From Labrenzia sp. CE80 (GTDB taxonomy: Bacteria; Pseudomonadota; Alphaproteobacteria; Rhizobiales; Stappiaceae): a DNA stretch of 64,000 bases. Shown here piece by piece: positions 34,826 to 44,732 of the stretch (position 1 is its first letter; each line of letters starts with the position of its first letter). The stretch lies in NCBI RefSeq assembly GCF_009650605.1, contig NZ_WAJT01000001.1:62001-126000 (forward strand). Reading direction: 5' to 3'. A program made the position numbers and the translations under genes. The notes beneath the pieces are model-generated. The model was not told the origin of the DNA. It did not search any database and was given only the letters and a program-made list of their open reading frames with translations.

Positions 34826-36811
34826 CTACTCGTGAAAATGATCGTAAACGAGCTTTGCGATGGCCTCGGAGATGCCGGGAACAGAGGAGAGGTCGTCCAT
34901 GCCCGCCTTGGAGACGGCCTTGGCTGTGCCGAAGTGGCGGAGCAGGGCGCGTTTGCGTGTTGGTCCGACGCCTGCAATGTCATCCAGCGGGTTCTTGGTG
35001 ATGTCCCGCTTGCGGCGGGCTCTGTGAGAGCCGATGGCGAACCGGTGGGCTTCGTCGCGCAGACGTTGAACGAAATAGAGCACCGGGTCGCGCTCAGGCA
35101 GCATGAAGGACGGTTTGCCAGTTACGAAGAATTTTTCCCGTCCGGCATCCCGGTCCGGTCCCTTGGCAATGCCGACGAGAGGCACATCGGTCAGCCCCAG
35201 CTCTTCAAGGGTTTCACGCGCGGCTGTTAGTTGTCCCTGGCCGCCATCGATCAGGACAAGGTCGGGCCATGCGGGCATGTCAGCGGAGGAGGATGTCGTT
35301 TCTTCCGGAGCGTCTTGAGCGGTCTCCTCCGTTACCTCTGCTGACAGCGTCGCCGTTGCGTCGTCGCGCTGGTGTTCCTTGATCAGCCTGGAAAACCGGC
35401 GGGTCAGAACCTCACGCATCATGCCGTAATCATCGCCCGGGACCAGGTCTTCCGACTTGATGTTGAATTTGCGGTACTGACCTTTGGCAAACCCCTCTTC
35501 ACCCGCGACAATCATGCCGCCGACGGCATTGGTGCCCATGATGTGGGAGTTGTCGTAGACTTCTATGCGCCGCGGGGGAACGGGCAATTCGAAGGCTGCC
35601 GCGACGCCCTTTAGCAAACGTGCCTGGCTGGAGCTTTCAGCCAGTCTGCGGCCAAGCGCTTCACGCGCATTGGTCAGCGCATGATCGGTCAGTTCCTTCT
35701 TTTCTCCGCGCTTGGGCGTCAACACCTCGACCTTGCGTTCGGCCCGCTCGCTCAAGGCTTCCGCAAGCAGGGACTGCTCCGGAATTTGATGGGACAGCAG
35801 GATAAGCCTGGGTGCGGGCTTGTCGTCGTAGAACTGCGCCAGAAAGCTCTCCAGGATCGATGGCTCATCGAGTGTCTTGTCGGCCTTGGGGAAATAGGCG
35901 CGGTTGCCCCAGTTCTGTCCGGTGCGGAAGAAGAAAACCTGCACACAGGTCTGTCCGCCCTCCTGATGGATGGCGAAAACATCGGCTTCCTCGACGGTCT
36001 GCGGATTGATGCCCTGATGCGCCTGTGTATGCGACAGGGCAGCAAGGCGGTCGCGGCAGATGGCGGCGCGCTCAAAGTCCAGCGCCTCGGAGGCGGCCTC
36101 CATCTGCTGGGCGAGCTCCTTTTTCACCAGCTGGCTTCGGCCGGACAGGAAGGCCTTGGCCTCGGCAACAAGGCCGGTGTAGTCCTCTTGATCAATCTCG
36201 CCGGTACAGGGGCCAGAGCAACGTTTGATCTGGAAAAGCAGACACGGCCGCGACCTGTTTTCATAATAGCTGTCAGAGCAATTCCGGATCAAAAAGGCTT
36301 TCTGAAGGGCGTTGATGGTCCGATCGACAGCCCCTGCCGAGGCGAAAGGCCCGAAATAGTCGCCCTTTCGCTTTCGCGCACCCCGATGCTTGGTGATCGC
36401 CGCAGATTGATGATCGCCTGTGATCAGAATGTACGGAAAGGACTTGTCGTCGCGCAAAAGCACGTTGAAGCGCGGTCGCAGTCGCTTGATCAGATTGGCT
36501 TCCAGCAGGAGAGCTTCGGCCTCGGTGTTGGTGACTACGAATTCCATGGACGCCGTCAACATGATCATACGCATGATCCGGTTTGACTGACCTTGAAGCC
36601 GCGTGTAGCTGGTCACCCGCTTTTTCAGACTGCGCGCCTTGCCGACATAAAGCACGTCGCCATTCTCATCGAACATACGATAGACGCCCGGACCCATGGG
36701 AAGACGCTTGACCTGATCGGCGATGACCTCAACGCCCTTTCGGACCTCTGGCTTCGCCGAGGTGTCGTCATTCCCTTCGGAGATCGTCTCTGTTGCGGAG
36801 CTGTCTTGCAT
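34826..36811 (-). CDS. uvrC: UvrABC system protein C
   Basis: A 661-residue nuclease. The N-terminal GIY-YIG domain is GPGVYRMFDENGDVLYVGKARSLKKRVTSY; the UVR motif lies around LVKKELAQQMEAASEALDFERAA; the RNase H-like endonuclease with IEVYDNSHIMGTNAVGGM and LVLIDGGQGQL follows; helix-hairpin-helix repeats end the protein (LDDIAGVGPTRKRALLRHFG). UvrC makes the dual incisions in nucleotide excision repair with UvrB, whose gene is also in this window. Glu/Thr-rich insert near residue 490. Length normal for alphaproteobacteria. Confidence 0.97.
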   Translation of the reverse strand: MQDSSATETISEGNDDTSAKPEVRKGVEVIADQVKRLPMGPGVYRMFDENGDVLYVGKARSLKKRVTSYTRLQGQSNRIMRMIMLTASMEFVVTNTEAEALLLEANLIKRLRPRFNVLLRDDKSFPYILITGDHQSAAITKHRGARKRKGDYFGPFASAGAVDRTINALQKAFLIRNCSDSYYENRSRPCLLFQIKRCSGPCTGEIDQEDYTGLVAEAKAFLSGRSQLVKKELAQQMEAASEALDFERAAICRDRLAALSHTQAHQGINPQTVEEADVFAIHQEGGQTCVQVFFFRTGQNWGNRAYFPKADKTLDEPSILESFLAQFYDDKPAPRLILLSHQIPEQSLLAEALSERAERKVEVLTPKRGEKKELTDHALTNAREALGRRLAESSSQARLLKGVAAAFELPVPPRRIEVYDNSHIMGTNAVGGMIVAGEEGFAKGQYRKFNIKSEDLVPGDDYGMMREVLTRRFSRLIKEHQRDDATATLSAEVTEETAQDAPEETTSSSADMPAWPDLVLIDGGQGQLTAARETLEELGLTDVPLVGIAKGPDRDAGREKFFVTGKPSFMLPERDPVLYFVQRLRDEAHRFAIGSHRARRKRDITKNPLDDIAGVGPTRKRALLRHFGTAKAVSKAGMDDLSSVPGISEAIAKLVYDHFHE

Positions 36812-36900
36812 GCGTCATTCCGGCTGGCAGCCGTGCTTTTCCTTTGGGCCAGGTCGCGTGCTGCCAACCTAACAGATTTTTTGTCTCGTCACCTGCAAGG

Positions 36901-37665
36901 TCACTCGCCGACGTCGACCACATCGGGTGTCTGCCAGGCCAGGTGCTGTCCGCCGTCAAGGGCAATCATTTGCCCGGTGATGGAGGGGCTGTCCCACAGG
37001 AACCGGACGGTTCTCCCGAAGGCCTCTGCGTCAGGTCCCCGCTTCAGGAGAACGGCACCCGATTGCTTGTCGAACTCGGCCTGACTCTGACGTTCGTTCT
37101 TGAAACTCGGGCCGGGTCCTATCGCATTGACCCGGATGTTGGGTGCGAGCGCCTGTGCCAGAACTTGCGTTGCGGTCCAGAGAGCCGATTTCGACAGAGA
37201 GTAACTAAGCGCTTGCGGCGTGAGTTTCCAGACCCTCTGGTCGATCATACTGACAATGAGCCCCTTCCGGTCCTTCGGGAGGCGCGCCGCGAACGCATCG
37301 GCGAGGAAAAGGGGAGCCTTGGTGTGGATCGCAAAGTGCTGATCAAAAAGGTCAGGATCGAGATGGCCGATGCCGTCATCTTCGAAGATCGAGGCGTTGT
37401 TGATCAGGACATCCGGCAACCCGAAGGGCTCTGACACCTTGTCCATAAAGGTCGCAAGCTCCGTCGCCTCCGTTAGGTCCGCGGTGAAGACGTGAGGTCG
37501 ACCGGTAGCGTCTGCGAGCTCTTCCGCCAGGCTCTCGGCCTTGTGAGCATTGGCATTTGCATGCAGGACGAGACGCCAGCCGTGATTGGCAAGATCTCTT
37601 GCAACAGCGCCGCCAATTCTGCTTGAAGCGCCGGTAATCACGGCCGTCGGGATTTCGCCTGTCAT
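36901..37665 (-). CDS. SDR oxidoreductase, pteridine-reductase-like
   Basis: A 254-residue short-chain dehydrogenase. The nucleotide motif is TGASSRIGGAVARDL: the arginine in place of the usual GIG is the TGxxxRxG signature associated with pteridine reductases/FolM. The catalytic YxxxK is YSLSK. It probably reduces dihydropterins or a similar NADPH substrate. The ATG at 37665 is chosen over a GTG at 37683. It lies just upstream of uvrC, as in related genomes, and just downstream of the exchanger gene. Confidence 0.82.
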   Translation of the reverse strand: MTGEIPTAVITGASSRIGGAVARDLANHGWRLVLHANANAHKAESLAEELADATGRPHVFTADLTEATELATFMDKVSEPFGLPDVLINNASIFEDDGIGHLDPDLFDQHFAIHTKAPLFLADAFAARLPKDRKGLIVSMIDQRVWKLTPQALSYSLSKSALWTATQVLAQALAPNIRVNAIGPGPSFKNERQSQAEFDKQSGAVLLKRGPDAEAFGRTVRFLWDSPSITGQMIALDGGQHLAWQTPDVVDVGE

Positions 37666-37718
37666 CTTACCATCCTGTCTCACTCAAAAGATGACAGCAA
37701 TACGCTTGGCGAAGCTGC

Positions 37719-38717
37719 TCAGATTGCCGCGCTGAGACAATAGACGGTGAAGATATAAAGAACGTACGCCGCAGTCAAAACGAAGCCTGAAATCCGGCCG
37801 AGACAGATCTTCTTGGCCGCCAGTACGAGAAGCAACACGGCGCAAGCAAGCATCACCCAGATGTCGAGCTTGAGGATCTCGGCGGGAACCTCCACGGGCA
37901 CAATCGCGGTGGTGATGCCTATGATCGCGAGAAGATTGAAAACGTTTGAGCCGATCACATTGCCGATGGCGACGGCACCGTGCTGGCGGATCGCGGCCAT
38001 GACCGTTGTTGCTAGTTCCGGCAGGGAGGTGCCCAAGGCAATCACCGTCAAGGCAATCACGGCGTCGCTCACACCCCAGTCCTGGGCCACCGAAGTGGCG
38101 CCACTGATGGTAAAGTGTGCGCCCAAAGGCAGGCCGATCAAACCAAGCACAATGTAGACGCCGGCGACCGCGACAGCGTCCGGAACTCCCTCGACATCTT
38201 CCAATTCATCATCGTCGTCTTCCTGCGCGTCGGCCGCTGTTGCAGCGGCAGCCTTGCGCTCCTTGCGGTGCTGAAGCGCAGCTCGGGCGGAATCGCCCAG
38301 GAAGACGGCAAGCAGTGCCAGCAGGATCAGGCTACCCATCAGACCAATGGGAGAAAAGAAGCAAAGGATTGTGAAGACGACCGAGATCGCCACCATGAAA
38401 ATCGCATTCTTTGTGGCGCCGTCTTCGCCGCAAGGTGTGGCCGCGATCAGAGCCGGCATGCCCAACACAAGCAGGACGTTTGCGATGTTGGAGCCCACCA
38501 CATTGCCGATGGCGATGCCGCCTGACCCTGTCAGAGCGGCCTTGAGCGAAATCACCAGCTCGGGTGCCGAGGTTCCGAATGCGACGATGGTCAGACCGAT
38601 GACGAGATTTGGAATGCCGAGACGCTGTGCAACACCGACAGAGCCTCTGACCAGTATGTCGCCAGCAATAATCAGCACGACGAGGCCGCCTGCGAGGCTT
38701 ACATAGTCAAACAGCAT
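37719..38717 (-). CDS. Calcium/sodium antiporter (CaCA family)
   Basis: A 332-residue protein with ten predicted helices and two alpha-repeats: GTSAPELVISLKAAL in the first half and GTSLPELATTVMAAI in the second, each with the conserved Glu and Asn-containing partners (GNVVGSNIANVL, GNVIGSNVFNLL). It exchanges calcium for sodium across the inner membrane. A cytoplasmic acidic loop (AAATAADAQEDDDDELEDVEG) separates the halves. Confidence 0.94.
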   Translation of the reverse strand: MLFDYVSLAGGLVVLIIAGDILVRGSVGVAQRLGIPNLVIGLTIVAFGTSAPELVISLKAALTGSGGIAIGNVVGSNIANVLLVLGMPALIAATPCGEDGATKNAIFMVAISVVFTILCFFSPIGLMGSLILLALLAVFLGDSARAALQHRKERKAAAATAADAQEDDDDELEDVEGVPDAVAVAGVYIVLGLIGLPLGAHFTISGATSVAQDWGVSDAVIALTVIALGTSLPELATTVMAAIRQHGAVAIGNVIGSNVFNLLAIIGITTAIVPVEVPAEILKLDIWVMLACAVLLLVLAAKKICLGRISGFVLTAAYVLYIFTVYCLSAAI

Positions 38718-39040
38718 CTATGGGTTCCGGTCGGGGTCAGGTTGAATGGGGCGATGGCACGTTGATCGTTCGCGCCGTTTTGTCAGGCGCGTTATACGCA
38801 ATAGATTGGGGCGGGGAAAGCGTGCTGCAAGCTTTGATTTTTACGCGCTGTTGCAAAATGCGGTTTGTTTACCCTTCATACACGCTGCCGAAGAATGACC
38901 TCAATTCGCCCAGAAAACTCCTAAATTGCCCTCCTGAACCGCCACAAACGATCTCCATATCTTTAGCTGGGTGAGGATGGGGACCGGCGGGATGGCCGTC
39001 CACATTTCATTCTGGACAAGTTCATCTGGAGTAACATGAC
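38718..39040 (+). promoter_or_regulatory. Intergenic region upstream of the Omp25-like gene
   Basis: A 323-base gap between the divergent exchanger and porin genes. It becomes AT-richer toward the porin gene and ends with a GGAG ribosome-binding site. It must hold both promoters. I see no small gene or strong repeat in it. Confidence 0.4.
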
Positions 39041-39706
39041 ATGAAGCGTCTTGCATTTGCAGGTTTGACAGCGGCCGCCTTTGCCGGCCTGGCAACGCCC
39101 GTGCTTGCGGCTGACCTTCCGCAGCCGGTGGACCCGGCACCGGCTTTCTATGACGATCAGGTTCCGGCCGCCCGCTTTGACTGGGGTGGTGCCTATGTCG
39201 GTGGAAACCTCGGCTGGGGCTGGGGTAATTTCGACAATCGAAACGCACCCGACACGGATGGGGATGGTATTCAGGGCGGTATTCACGCCGGCTACAATCA
39301 CATTATCTCTCCGAACGTGCTGATCGGTGCGGAAGCCGATTTCCAGTTTTCCGATCTGGAAGACACGGCGACGGCCGGTGGTGTTACCGCCGAAACTGGT
39401 TCCTCCTGGAACTCCAGCATCCGCGGTCGGCTGGGTTACACCTTTGACCGATTCCTCGTTTACGGAACCGGTGGTCTTGCCATTGCCGATCTTGACTTCA
39501 AGGCGAATGGCGCAAAAGACAGCACAACGGCTGTTGGCTGGACGGCAGGTGCAGGCGTTGAAGGTGCGGTGACGCAGAACGTCACAGCGCGTCTCGAGTA
39601 CATCCACCAGGACTTCGGATCCGAGAGCTTCACGGTCGGCGGAGACAGCTACAAGTCCGATCTTGATAACAATCTCGTGCGGTTCGGCTTGAGCTACAAA
39701 TTCTAA
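39041..39706 (+). CDS. Omp25/Omp31-type outer-membrane beta-barrel
   Basis: A 221-residue exported protein: signal peptide FAGLTAAAFAGLATPVLAAD, a short linker, then eight antiparallel strands of an OmpA-like barrel from DWGGAYVGGNLGWGWG to the terminal FGLSYKF, whose final Phe is the BAM signature. The family of porin-like surface proteins is abundant in Hyphomicrobiales envelopes and binds or stabilises the outer membrane. A terminator follows. Confidence 0.92.
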   Translation: MKRLAFAGLTAAAFAGLATPVLAADLPQPVDPAPAFYDDQVPAARFDWGGAYVGGNLGWGWGNFDNRNAPDTDGDGIQGGIHAGYNHIISPNVLIGAEADFQFSDLEDTATAGGVTAETGSSWNSSIRGRLGYTFDRFLVYGTGGLAIADLDFKANGAKDSTTAVGWTAGAGVEGAVTQNVTARLEYIHQDFGSESFTVGGDSYKSDLDNNLVRFGLSYKF

Positions 39707-39737
39707 GTTGACGGGAAACACCTGTAGAAACAAAGAG

Positions 39738-39762
39738 CCCGGTGCATTGCGCCGGGTTTTTT
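39738..39762 (+). terminator. Intrinsic terminator of the Omp25-like gene
   Basis: Arms CCCGGTGC/GCGCCGGG (one G-T pair), ATT loop, followed by TTTTTT, 32 bases past the stop. Confidence 0.85.
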
Positions 39763-39936
39763 CGTTACACGTCGATACATGTTTTTCAGCACTTTTTCGC
39801 ATTGCAATGATAGAAATTTACAGACGTGTTTCGCGTCCGCAGGATCAAGGTCTGCAAATTGCCGGGTGATGCGGCCTCTCGCACCCGATGCAGGCGTCCT
39901 GGATTTTATGAGTGGTTGGTTTTGAGGGAGAGTTGA

Positions 39937-41454
39937 ATGCGGTTCCTGACAAGGGGTCTGATCGGTCTTGTGCTGTTGGCGATCATGGCGTCAACGATCG
40001 GTTATGGCGTCTACCGCGTCTCCACGGCGATGAACCAGGAAGAAGCCAGGCGGCGTCCCCCGGTTCAAGAGCGCACCTATGCTGTGAATGTCTCTTCTCT
40101 CACATCTGAAACAGTTGCACCGATCACGACCACCTACGGTCAAGTCGAGAGCTGGCGCAGCCTTGAAATCCGCGCGAGTTCGGAAGGCCAGCTTGACGGA
40201 GTCGCCGCCAAGTTCCGCGATGGCGCCTCGGTGAAGGGTGGCGAGCTTCTGGTCCGGATCGACCCGGCAGATGCTCAATCCGGGCTTCTTGACGCCCAAG
40301 CTGCCCAGGCGGATGCAGAGGCACACAAGGCAGAGGCGGAAGAGGCCATCGTCGTTGCCGAACAGGAACTTGTTGCAGCAGAGAAACAGTTGGAGCTTCG
40401 GCGTCAGGCGCTCGACCGCCAGATCCAGCTGCGGGAAAAGGGCTACTCCACAATGGTGCAAGTGGAGCAGGAACAGCTTTCCGTGGCTGCGCTCGAGCAG
40501 GCTCTGTCGAACCGTTTGCAGTCGGTCATCACCTCGCGCAAGAATGTCGAGCGGATGGAATTGAGTGTCGCAAGGGCTCGGATTGCGGTTCAGGACGCTG
40601 AACGGACCCTTGAGGAAACGACGATCACCGCACCTTTTTCCGGTACGCTTGACCAGGTCAATGCGACGCTGGGGCGTCGTGTGAGTTCGAGTGAAACTCT
40701 GGCAGTTCTGATCGATCCGACAGCGCTCGAAGTGAAATTTTCCGTTTCGACCCAGCAGTTCTCGCGCTTTCTGGATGACGCTGGCCGTTTGATCCAAGTG
40801 CCGGTGGAAGCGCAGCTGGATCTGGGCGATCGTGTTGTTTCAGTGCCGGGAACACTGGACCGGGCTGCCGCGGTCGTTGCGACTGGCGAGGCCGGACGCA
40901 CACTCTTTGCCTCGCTTGATGTGGATGCCGACACGCCGCTTCGTCCGGGCGATTTTCTCACCGTCAAACTTGAAGAACCCGCCCTGGAGAATGTGGCTGT
41001 GATCCCGGCCTCTGCCGCCAGCGAGGATGGCCGCATCCTTGTTGTCGATGAAGAGCAACGTCTTGGGACGGCGCGGGCACGGGTTTTGCGCCGTATGGGC
41101 GATCAGCTTGTGGTAACCGATGTGCCGTTCGGGCGGCATTATGTGCGCGAGCGCTTGCCGCACCTGAGTGCCGGGCTCAAGGTCACGCCACGTGTTGTCG
41201 GAACGCCCGGCGAAGCGCCTGAAACTGCGGAAGCAGCGCCGAAAGGTCCCAAACCGGCCGCCGGACCTGTTGCATCAGAGGATCTGGTGACCCTGGAGCC
41301 GGAACGCCGGGATGCGCTGATCGCCAGATTGAGCGAAAGCCGGATGCCCGAAGAGCGCAAGGCGCGCCTGATCAACATCTTGAATCAGCCTAAGGTGCCG
41401 AGCGAGGTGCTTGAGCGGATTGAAAACGGTCGCGGCCGAGGTGAGCGGAGCTAA
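39937..41454 (+). CDS. RND efflux periplasmic adaptor (membrane fusion protein)
   Basis: A 505-residue protein with an N-terminal inner-membrane anchor, a lipoyl/barrel-sandwich half (RASSEGQLDGVAAKFRDGASVKGGELLVRID), a long helical hairpin (residues 125-215), the second lipoyl half (TTITAPFSGTLDQVNATLGRRVSSSETLAVL) and a beta-barrel. An added Pro/Ala-rich linker and a C-terminal helical stretch after about residue 415 are unusual. It should couple the permease directly downstream to an outer-membrane channel. The stop and the next start are 2 bases apart. Confidence 0.93.
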   Translation: MRFLTRGLIGLVLLAIMASTIGYGVYRVSTAMNQEEARRRPPVQERTYAVNVSSLTSETVAPITTTYGQVESWRSLEIRASSEGQLDGVAAKFRDGASVKGGELLVRIDPADAQSGLLDAQAAQADAEAHKAEAEEAIVVAEQELVAAEKQLELRRQALDRQIQLREKGYSTMVQVEQEQLSVAALEQALSNRLQSVITSRKNVERMELSVARARIAVQDAERTLEETTITAPFSGTLDQVNATLGRRVSSSETLAVLIDPTALEVKFSVSTQQFSRFLDDAGRLIQVPVEAQLDLGDRVVSVPGTLDRAAAVVATGEAGRTLFASLDVDADTPLRPGDFLTVKLEEPALENVAVIPASAASEDGRILVVDEEQRLGTARARVLRRMGDQLVVTDVPFGRHYVRERLPHLSAGLKVTPRVVGTPGEAPETAEAAPKGPKPAAGPVASEDLVTLEPERRDALIARLSESRMPEERKARLINILNQPKVPSEVLERIENGRGRGERS

Positions 41455-41456
41455 TC

Positions 41457-44400
41457 ATGAAGACATCGATCAGGTCCGAATTTTCGTCTTTCTTTGACTA
41501 CATGGTTCGTCACAAGACGGCCGCCAACCTGATCCTCGCGTTCATGCTGCTCGGTGGCATCGCCGCGGGCCTGAAGATCCGCACCCAGTATTTCCCGGAC
41601 ATCATCAACGAACGCGTGACGGTCACGGTCGAGTGGTCAGGCGCTGGTCCCGAAGATATGGACCGTGCCATCGTCGAGCTTCTCGGACCTCAGCTTCTGG
41701 CAATTGAAGGCGTCGAGGAGGCGTCCTCGGTGGCGCGCGAGGGACGTGCCACGATGACGCTGGAGTTCGAGACCGGCTGGGACATGGGTCAGGCAGTCGA
41801 CGACGCCAAGGCCGCTGTTGACCAGGCCCGCTCCAGCCTACCAGAAGATGTTGAAGAACCGACCGTCGTGCGCAGCGCGTTTCGCGACCGCGTGACCAAT
41901 GTCGTGATTTATGGGCCGATCGATGCGGATCAGTTGTCGCGCTACGCAGAGGACCTTCAGACGGCTCTGTTTCGCGAGGGGGTGACTCGTGTCAGCATCG
42001 ACGGAGTATCGAACCCGATCCTCCGGATCAATGCCTCCGAGGCCATGCTGATCCGCCATGACCTGTCTCTTGAAGAGATTGCGGATGTGGTGGCCACAGA
42101 AATGGAGACCACGCCGGCAGGCGATGTGGCAAGCGGCAGTGCACGCCTGCGAACGGGACAAACCCGGCGCTCGGAAAAGGAGCTGGGTGAAATCGTTCTG
42201 CGCTCGCCCTCTGAGGGTGAAAAGCTCCAGCTAAGGTCGGTGGCGGAAATTGTCACAGAGGGTCCTGAGAGCGGCAAGGCCTATTCACACAAGGGACTTC
42301 CGGCGGTGGTTCTGAGGGTCGACCGGGACGCGATTGGCGACACCATCAAGATCCAGCGGCAGGTCGAACAGATCGTTGCAGATTTCCAGGATGGGCTGCC
42401 GCGCGGCGTCGTTGCCCAGCTGACGGAAACCCGCGCGCAGAACATTGTCGATCGGCTGAACATCCTGGTTGAGAATGGCTTGTTCGGCCTCGTTCTCGTT
42501 GTCGGCTTTCTGTTCCTCTTCCTGTCATCACGAACAGCTTTCTGGGTGGCGGCCGGCATACCGGCAGCGATGGCTGCAACGATCGCCATGATGTTTGCCT
42601 TCGGCGTCACCTTGAACATGTTCTCGCTGTTTGCCCTGATCATCTGTCTTGGCATAGTCGTGGATGATGCCATCGTCGTCGGAGAGCACGCAGACTTCCT
42701 GGCGCGCAAGGGCCATAGCCCTGCCGAGGCTGCGGTTTTGGCAGCCAAGCGTATGGCCGCACCCGTTTTTTCCGCTTCGATCACCACGATCATTGCCTTC
42801 GCGGGTCTGCTCGCCATCGGGGGACGCTTCGGTGACCTTATTGCCGATATTCCGCTCACGGTCGGGATCGTGCTGATCGCGAGTCTGGTTGAATCCTTCC
42901 TCATCCTGCCGGCGCATATGCGTCATGCCCTGTCAGCCAGCGACAAGGACCATTGGTACGACTGGCCGAACCGGACCTTCAATAAGGGCTTCAATGCCTT
43001 TCGAAGGAAGGCGTTTGAGCCCTTGATGAGAGCGGTGATTGTCTTCCGCTATCCGGTCATGGGCCTTGCCGTCATGACGTTGTTGATTGCATCGAGCATG
43101 TATTTCGACGGCACGGTGCGCTGGCGGTTCTTCAATGCGCCGGAACGTAATGTGATCAATGCCAATATCGCGATGATGCCGGGAGCCGATCGGGACGACA
43201 CAAAGGCGATGCTGGCCGAGATGGACCGTGCTCTGGATGTGGTCGATCAGCGTTATGCTGAGGAATATGGCCGCGCACCGGTTTCCTTTACGCTTGCGAC
43301 CGTGGGCGCGAACGCCGGCCGACGGGCCCTAAATGGGGCGGATACGAAAGATGAGGATTTGCTCGGCGGTCTTGCGATCGAGTTGATTGATCCGGATCTG
43401 CGTCCCTATTCGGCCTTCAGCTTCATCGGTGACTGGCGCAAGGAAATCCGCAAGGGGCCGCTTCTTGAAACGCTGGCCGTGCGTGGGGAGCGTTCGGGCC
43501 CTGGCGGTGATGCCATTGATGTGCGGCTCTATGGTCCCTCGACGGAGACCCTGAAAGAAGCTGCCGAGTATCTGAAGCAGGCGCTGGGCGCTATGCCCGG
43601 CGTGAGTGCGCTTGAAGATACCCTGTCCTTCGATAAGGCTGAATTGGCTCTAAGCCTGACCCCGAAGGGCGAGGCTCTTGGTTTCACGACCGACAGCGTC
43701 GCCAATGTTTTGCGCAATCGCCTGGAGGGCATAAAGGTCGCAGAATTTCCGGTCGGCCGACGAACCGCGACAGTACGTGTTAGCCTGCCTGACGAGGAAA
43801 CGGGGGCTGCTTTTGTCTATGAGACACAGCTGAAGTCGCCTGCGGGCCCCTACGTTGCCTTGAGCGAAATTGTTGAGGTGGAAAGCACCTTTGGATTTGC
43901 GTCTGTCAGGCGTGAGAACGGACTGCAAACACTTCGGGTCAGCGGCGATATCTCCGAGGATGATCCGGAGGCGGCCGTGGCCGTCATGAGTATGCTGAGC
44001 GACACTTTGCTGCCGGAGCTGGCGGCCAGATATGATGTTCAAAGCGAATTGTCCGGGCTGGCGGAGCAGGAGAAAGAGTTCCTCTCCGACGCGGTGCTTG
44101 CGCTCGGGTTCTGTCTGTCAGGGATCTATCTGACCTTGTGCTGGATTTTCGCGTCCTGGACCCGGCCACTGGTGATCATGCTGGTCATCCCCTTCGGCTG
44201 TATCGGCATGATTTGGGGCCACTACTGGCATCACCTTCCGCTGAGCATGTTCTCCCTCATCGGCTTTATCGGTATGGCGGGGATCATCATCAACGACAGC
44301 ATTGTGCTGGTCACGACAATTGATGAGTATGCGCGCGACCGGCCTTTCCGGCAGGCCCTGATCGAAGGGGTCTCAGACCGCTTGCGGCCAGTTGTTCTCA

Positions 44401-44648
44401 CCAGTGCGACCACCGTGTTCGGACTTGCACCGCTGTTGTTCGAGACCAGCCGCCAGGCACAATTCCTGATGCCGACGGTGATCACGCTCGCTTATGGCCT
44501 GGGCTTCGGTTTGTTTGTGGTCATCTTGGTGACGCCGGCAATGCTAGCCATTCAGAGCGACTTTGGCCGCTTCCTGAAGTCAGGCCACCGGTTGGCGCGT
44601 CATGGCGCAAAACCCCGGAAATCCCTTGGCGGTGCCCGCGCTCGTTAA
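41457..44648 (+). CDS. RND efflux permease (HAE-1-like)
   Basis: A 1063-residue, 12-helix RND transporter. The first helix (AANLILAFMLLGGIA) and the porter start (RTQYFPDIINERVTVTVEWSGAGPEDMDRAI) are typical. The proton relay in helix 4 is LGIVVDDAIVVGEHADF, and a repeat of it is in the second half (INDSIVLVTTIDEYA). Export of drugs, lipids or detergents by proton antiport is likely; the substrate is not readable. No TolC-like gene or regulator is adjacent, so the outer-membrane channel must be elsewhere. Confidence 0.95.
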   Translation: MKTSIRSEFSSFFDYMVRHKTAANLILAFMLLGGIAAGLKIRTQYFPDIINERVTVTVEWSGAGPEDMDRAIVELLGPQLLAIEGVEEASSVAREGRATMTLEFETGWDMGQAVDDAKAAVDQARSSLPEDVEEPTVVRSAFRDRVTNVVIYGPIDADQLSRYAEDLQTALFREGVTRVSIDGVSNPILRINASEAMLIRHDLSLEEIADVVATEMETTPAGDVASGSARLRTGQTRRSEKELGEIVLRSPSEGEKLQLRSVAEIVTEGPESGKAYSHKGLPAVVLRVDRDAIGDTIKIQRQVEQIVADFQDGLPRGVVAQLTETRAQNIVDRLNILVENGLFGLVLVVGFLFLFLSSRTAFWVAAGIPAAMAATIAMMFAFGVTLNMFSLFALIICLGIVVDDAIVVGEHADFLARKGHSPAEAAVLAAKRMAAPVFSASITTIIAFAGLLAIGGRFGDLIADIPLTVGIVLIASLVESFLILPAHMRHALSASDKDHWYDWPNRTFNKGFNAFRRKAFEPLMRAVIVFRYPVMGLAVMTLLIASSMYFDGTVRWRFFNAPERNVINANIAMMPGADRDDTKAMLAEMDRALDVVDQRYAEEYGRAPVSFTLATVGANAGRRALNGADTKDEDLLGGLAIELIDPDLRPYSAFSFIGDWRKEIRKGPLLETLAVRGERSGPGGDAIDVRLYGPSTETLKEAAEYLKQALGAMPGVSALEDTLSFDKAELALSLTPKGEALGFTTDSVANVLRNRLEGIKVAEFPVGRRTATVRVSLPDEETGAAFVYETQLKSPAGPYVALSEIVEVESTFGFASVRRENGLQTLRVSGDISEDDPEAAVAVMSMLSDTLLPELAARYDVQSELSGLAEQEKEFLSDAVLALGFCLSGIYLTLCWIFASWTRPLVIMLVIPFGCIGMIWGHYWHHLPLSMFSLIGFIGMAGIIINDSIVLVTTIDEYARDRPFRQALIEGVSDRLRPVVLTSATTVFGLAPLLFETSRQAQFLMPTVITLAYGLGFGLFVVILVTPAMLAIQSDFGRFLKSGHRLARHGAKPRKSLGGARAR

Positions 44649-44676
44649 AGACCGGTAGTATCAGGCTGGTAGATAT

Positions 44677-44710
44677 GAAAAAGGCGGGGCCGTGAGGCTC
44701 CGCCTTTTTT
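44677..44710. terminator. Bidirectional terminator between RND operon and GST gene
   Basis: Arms AAGGCGGGGCC/GGCTCCGCCTT (one G-T pair) with a GTGA loop; A-run before and T-run after. It serves both convergent units. Confidence 0.88.
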
Positions 44711-44732
44711 GCATTCACCTGATTTAGTCAGA

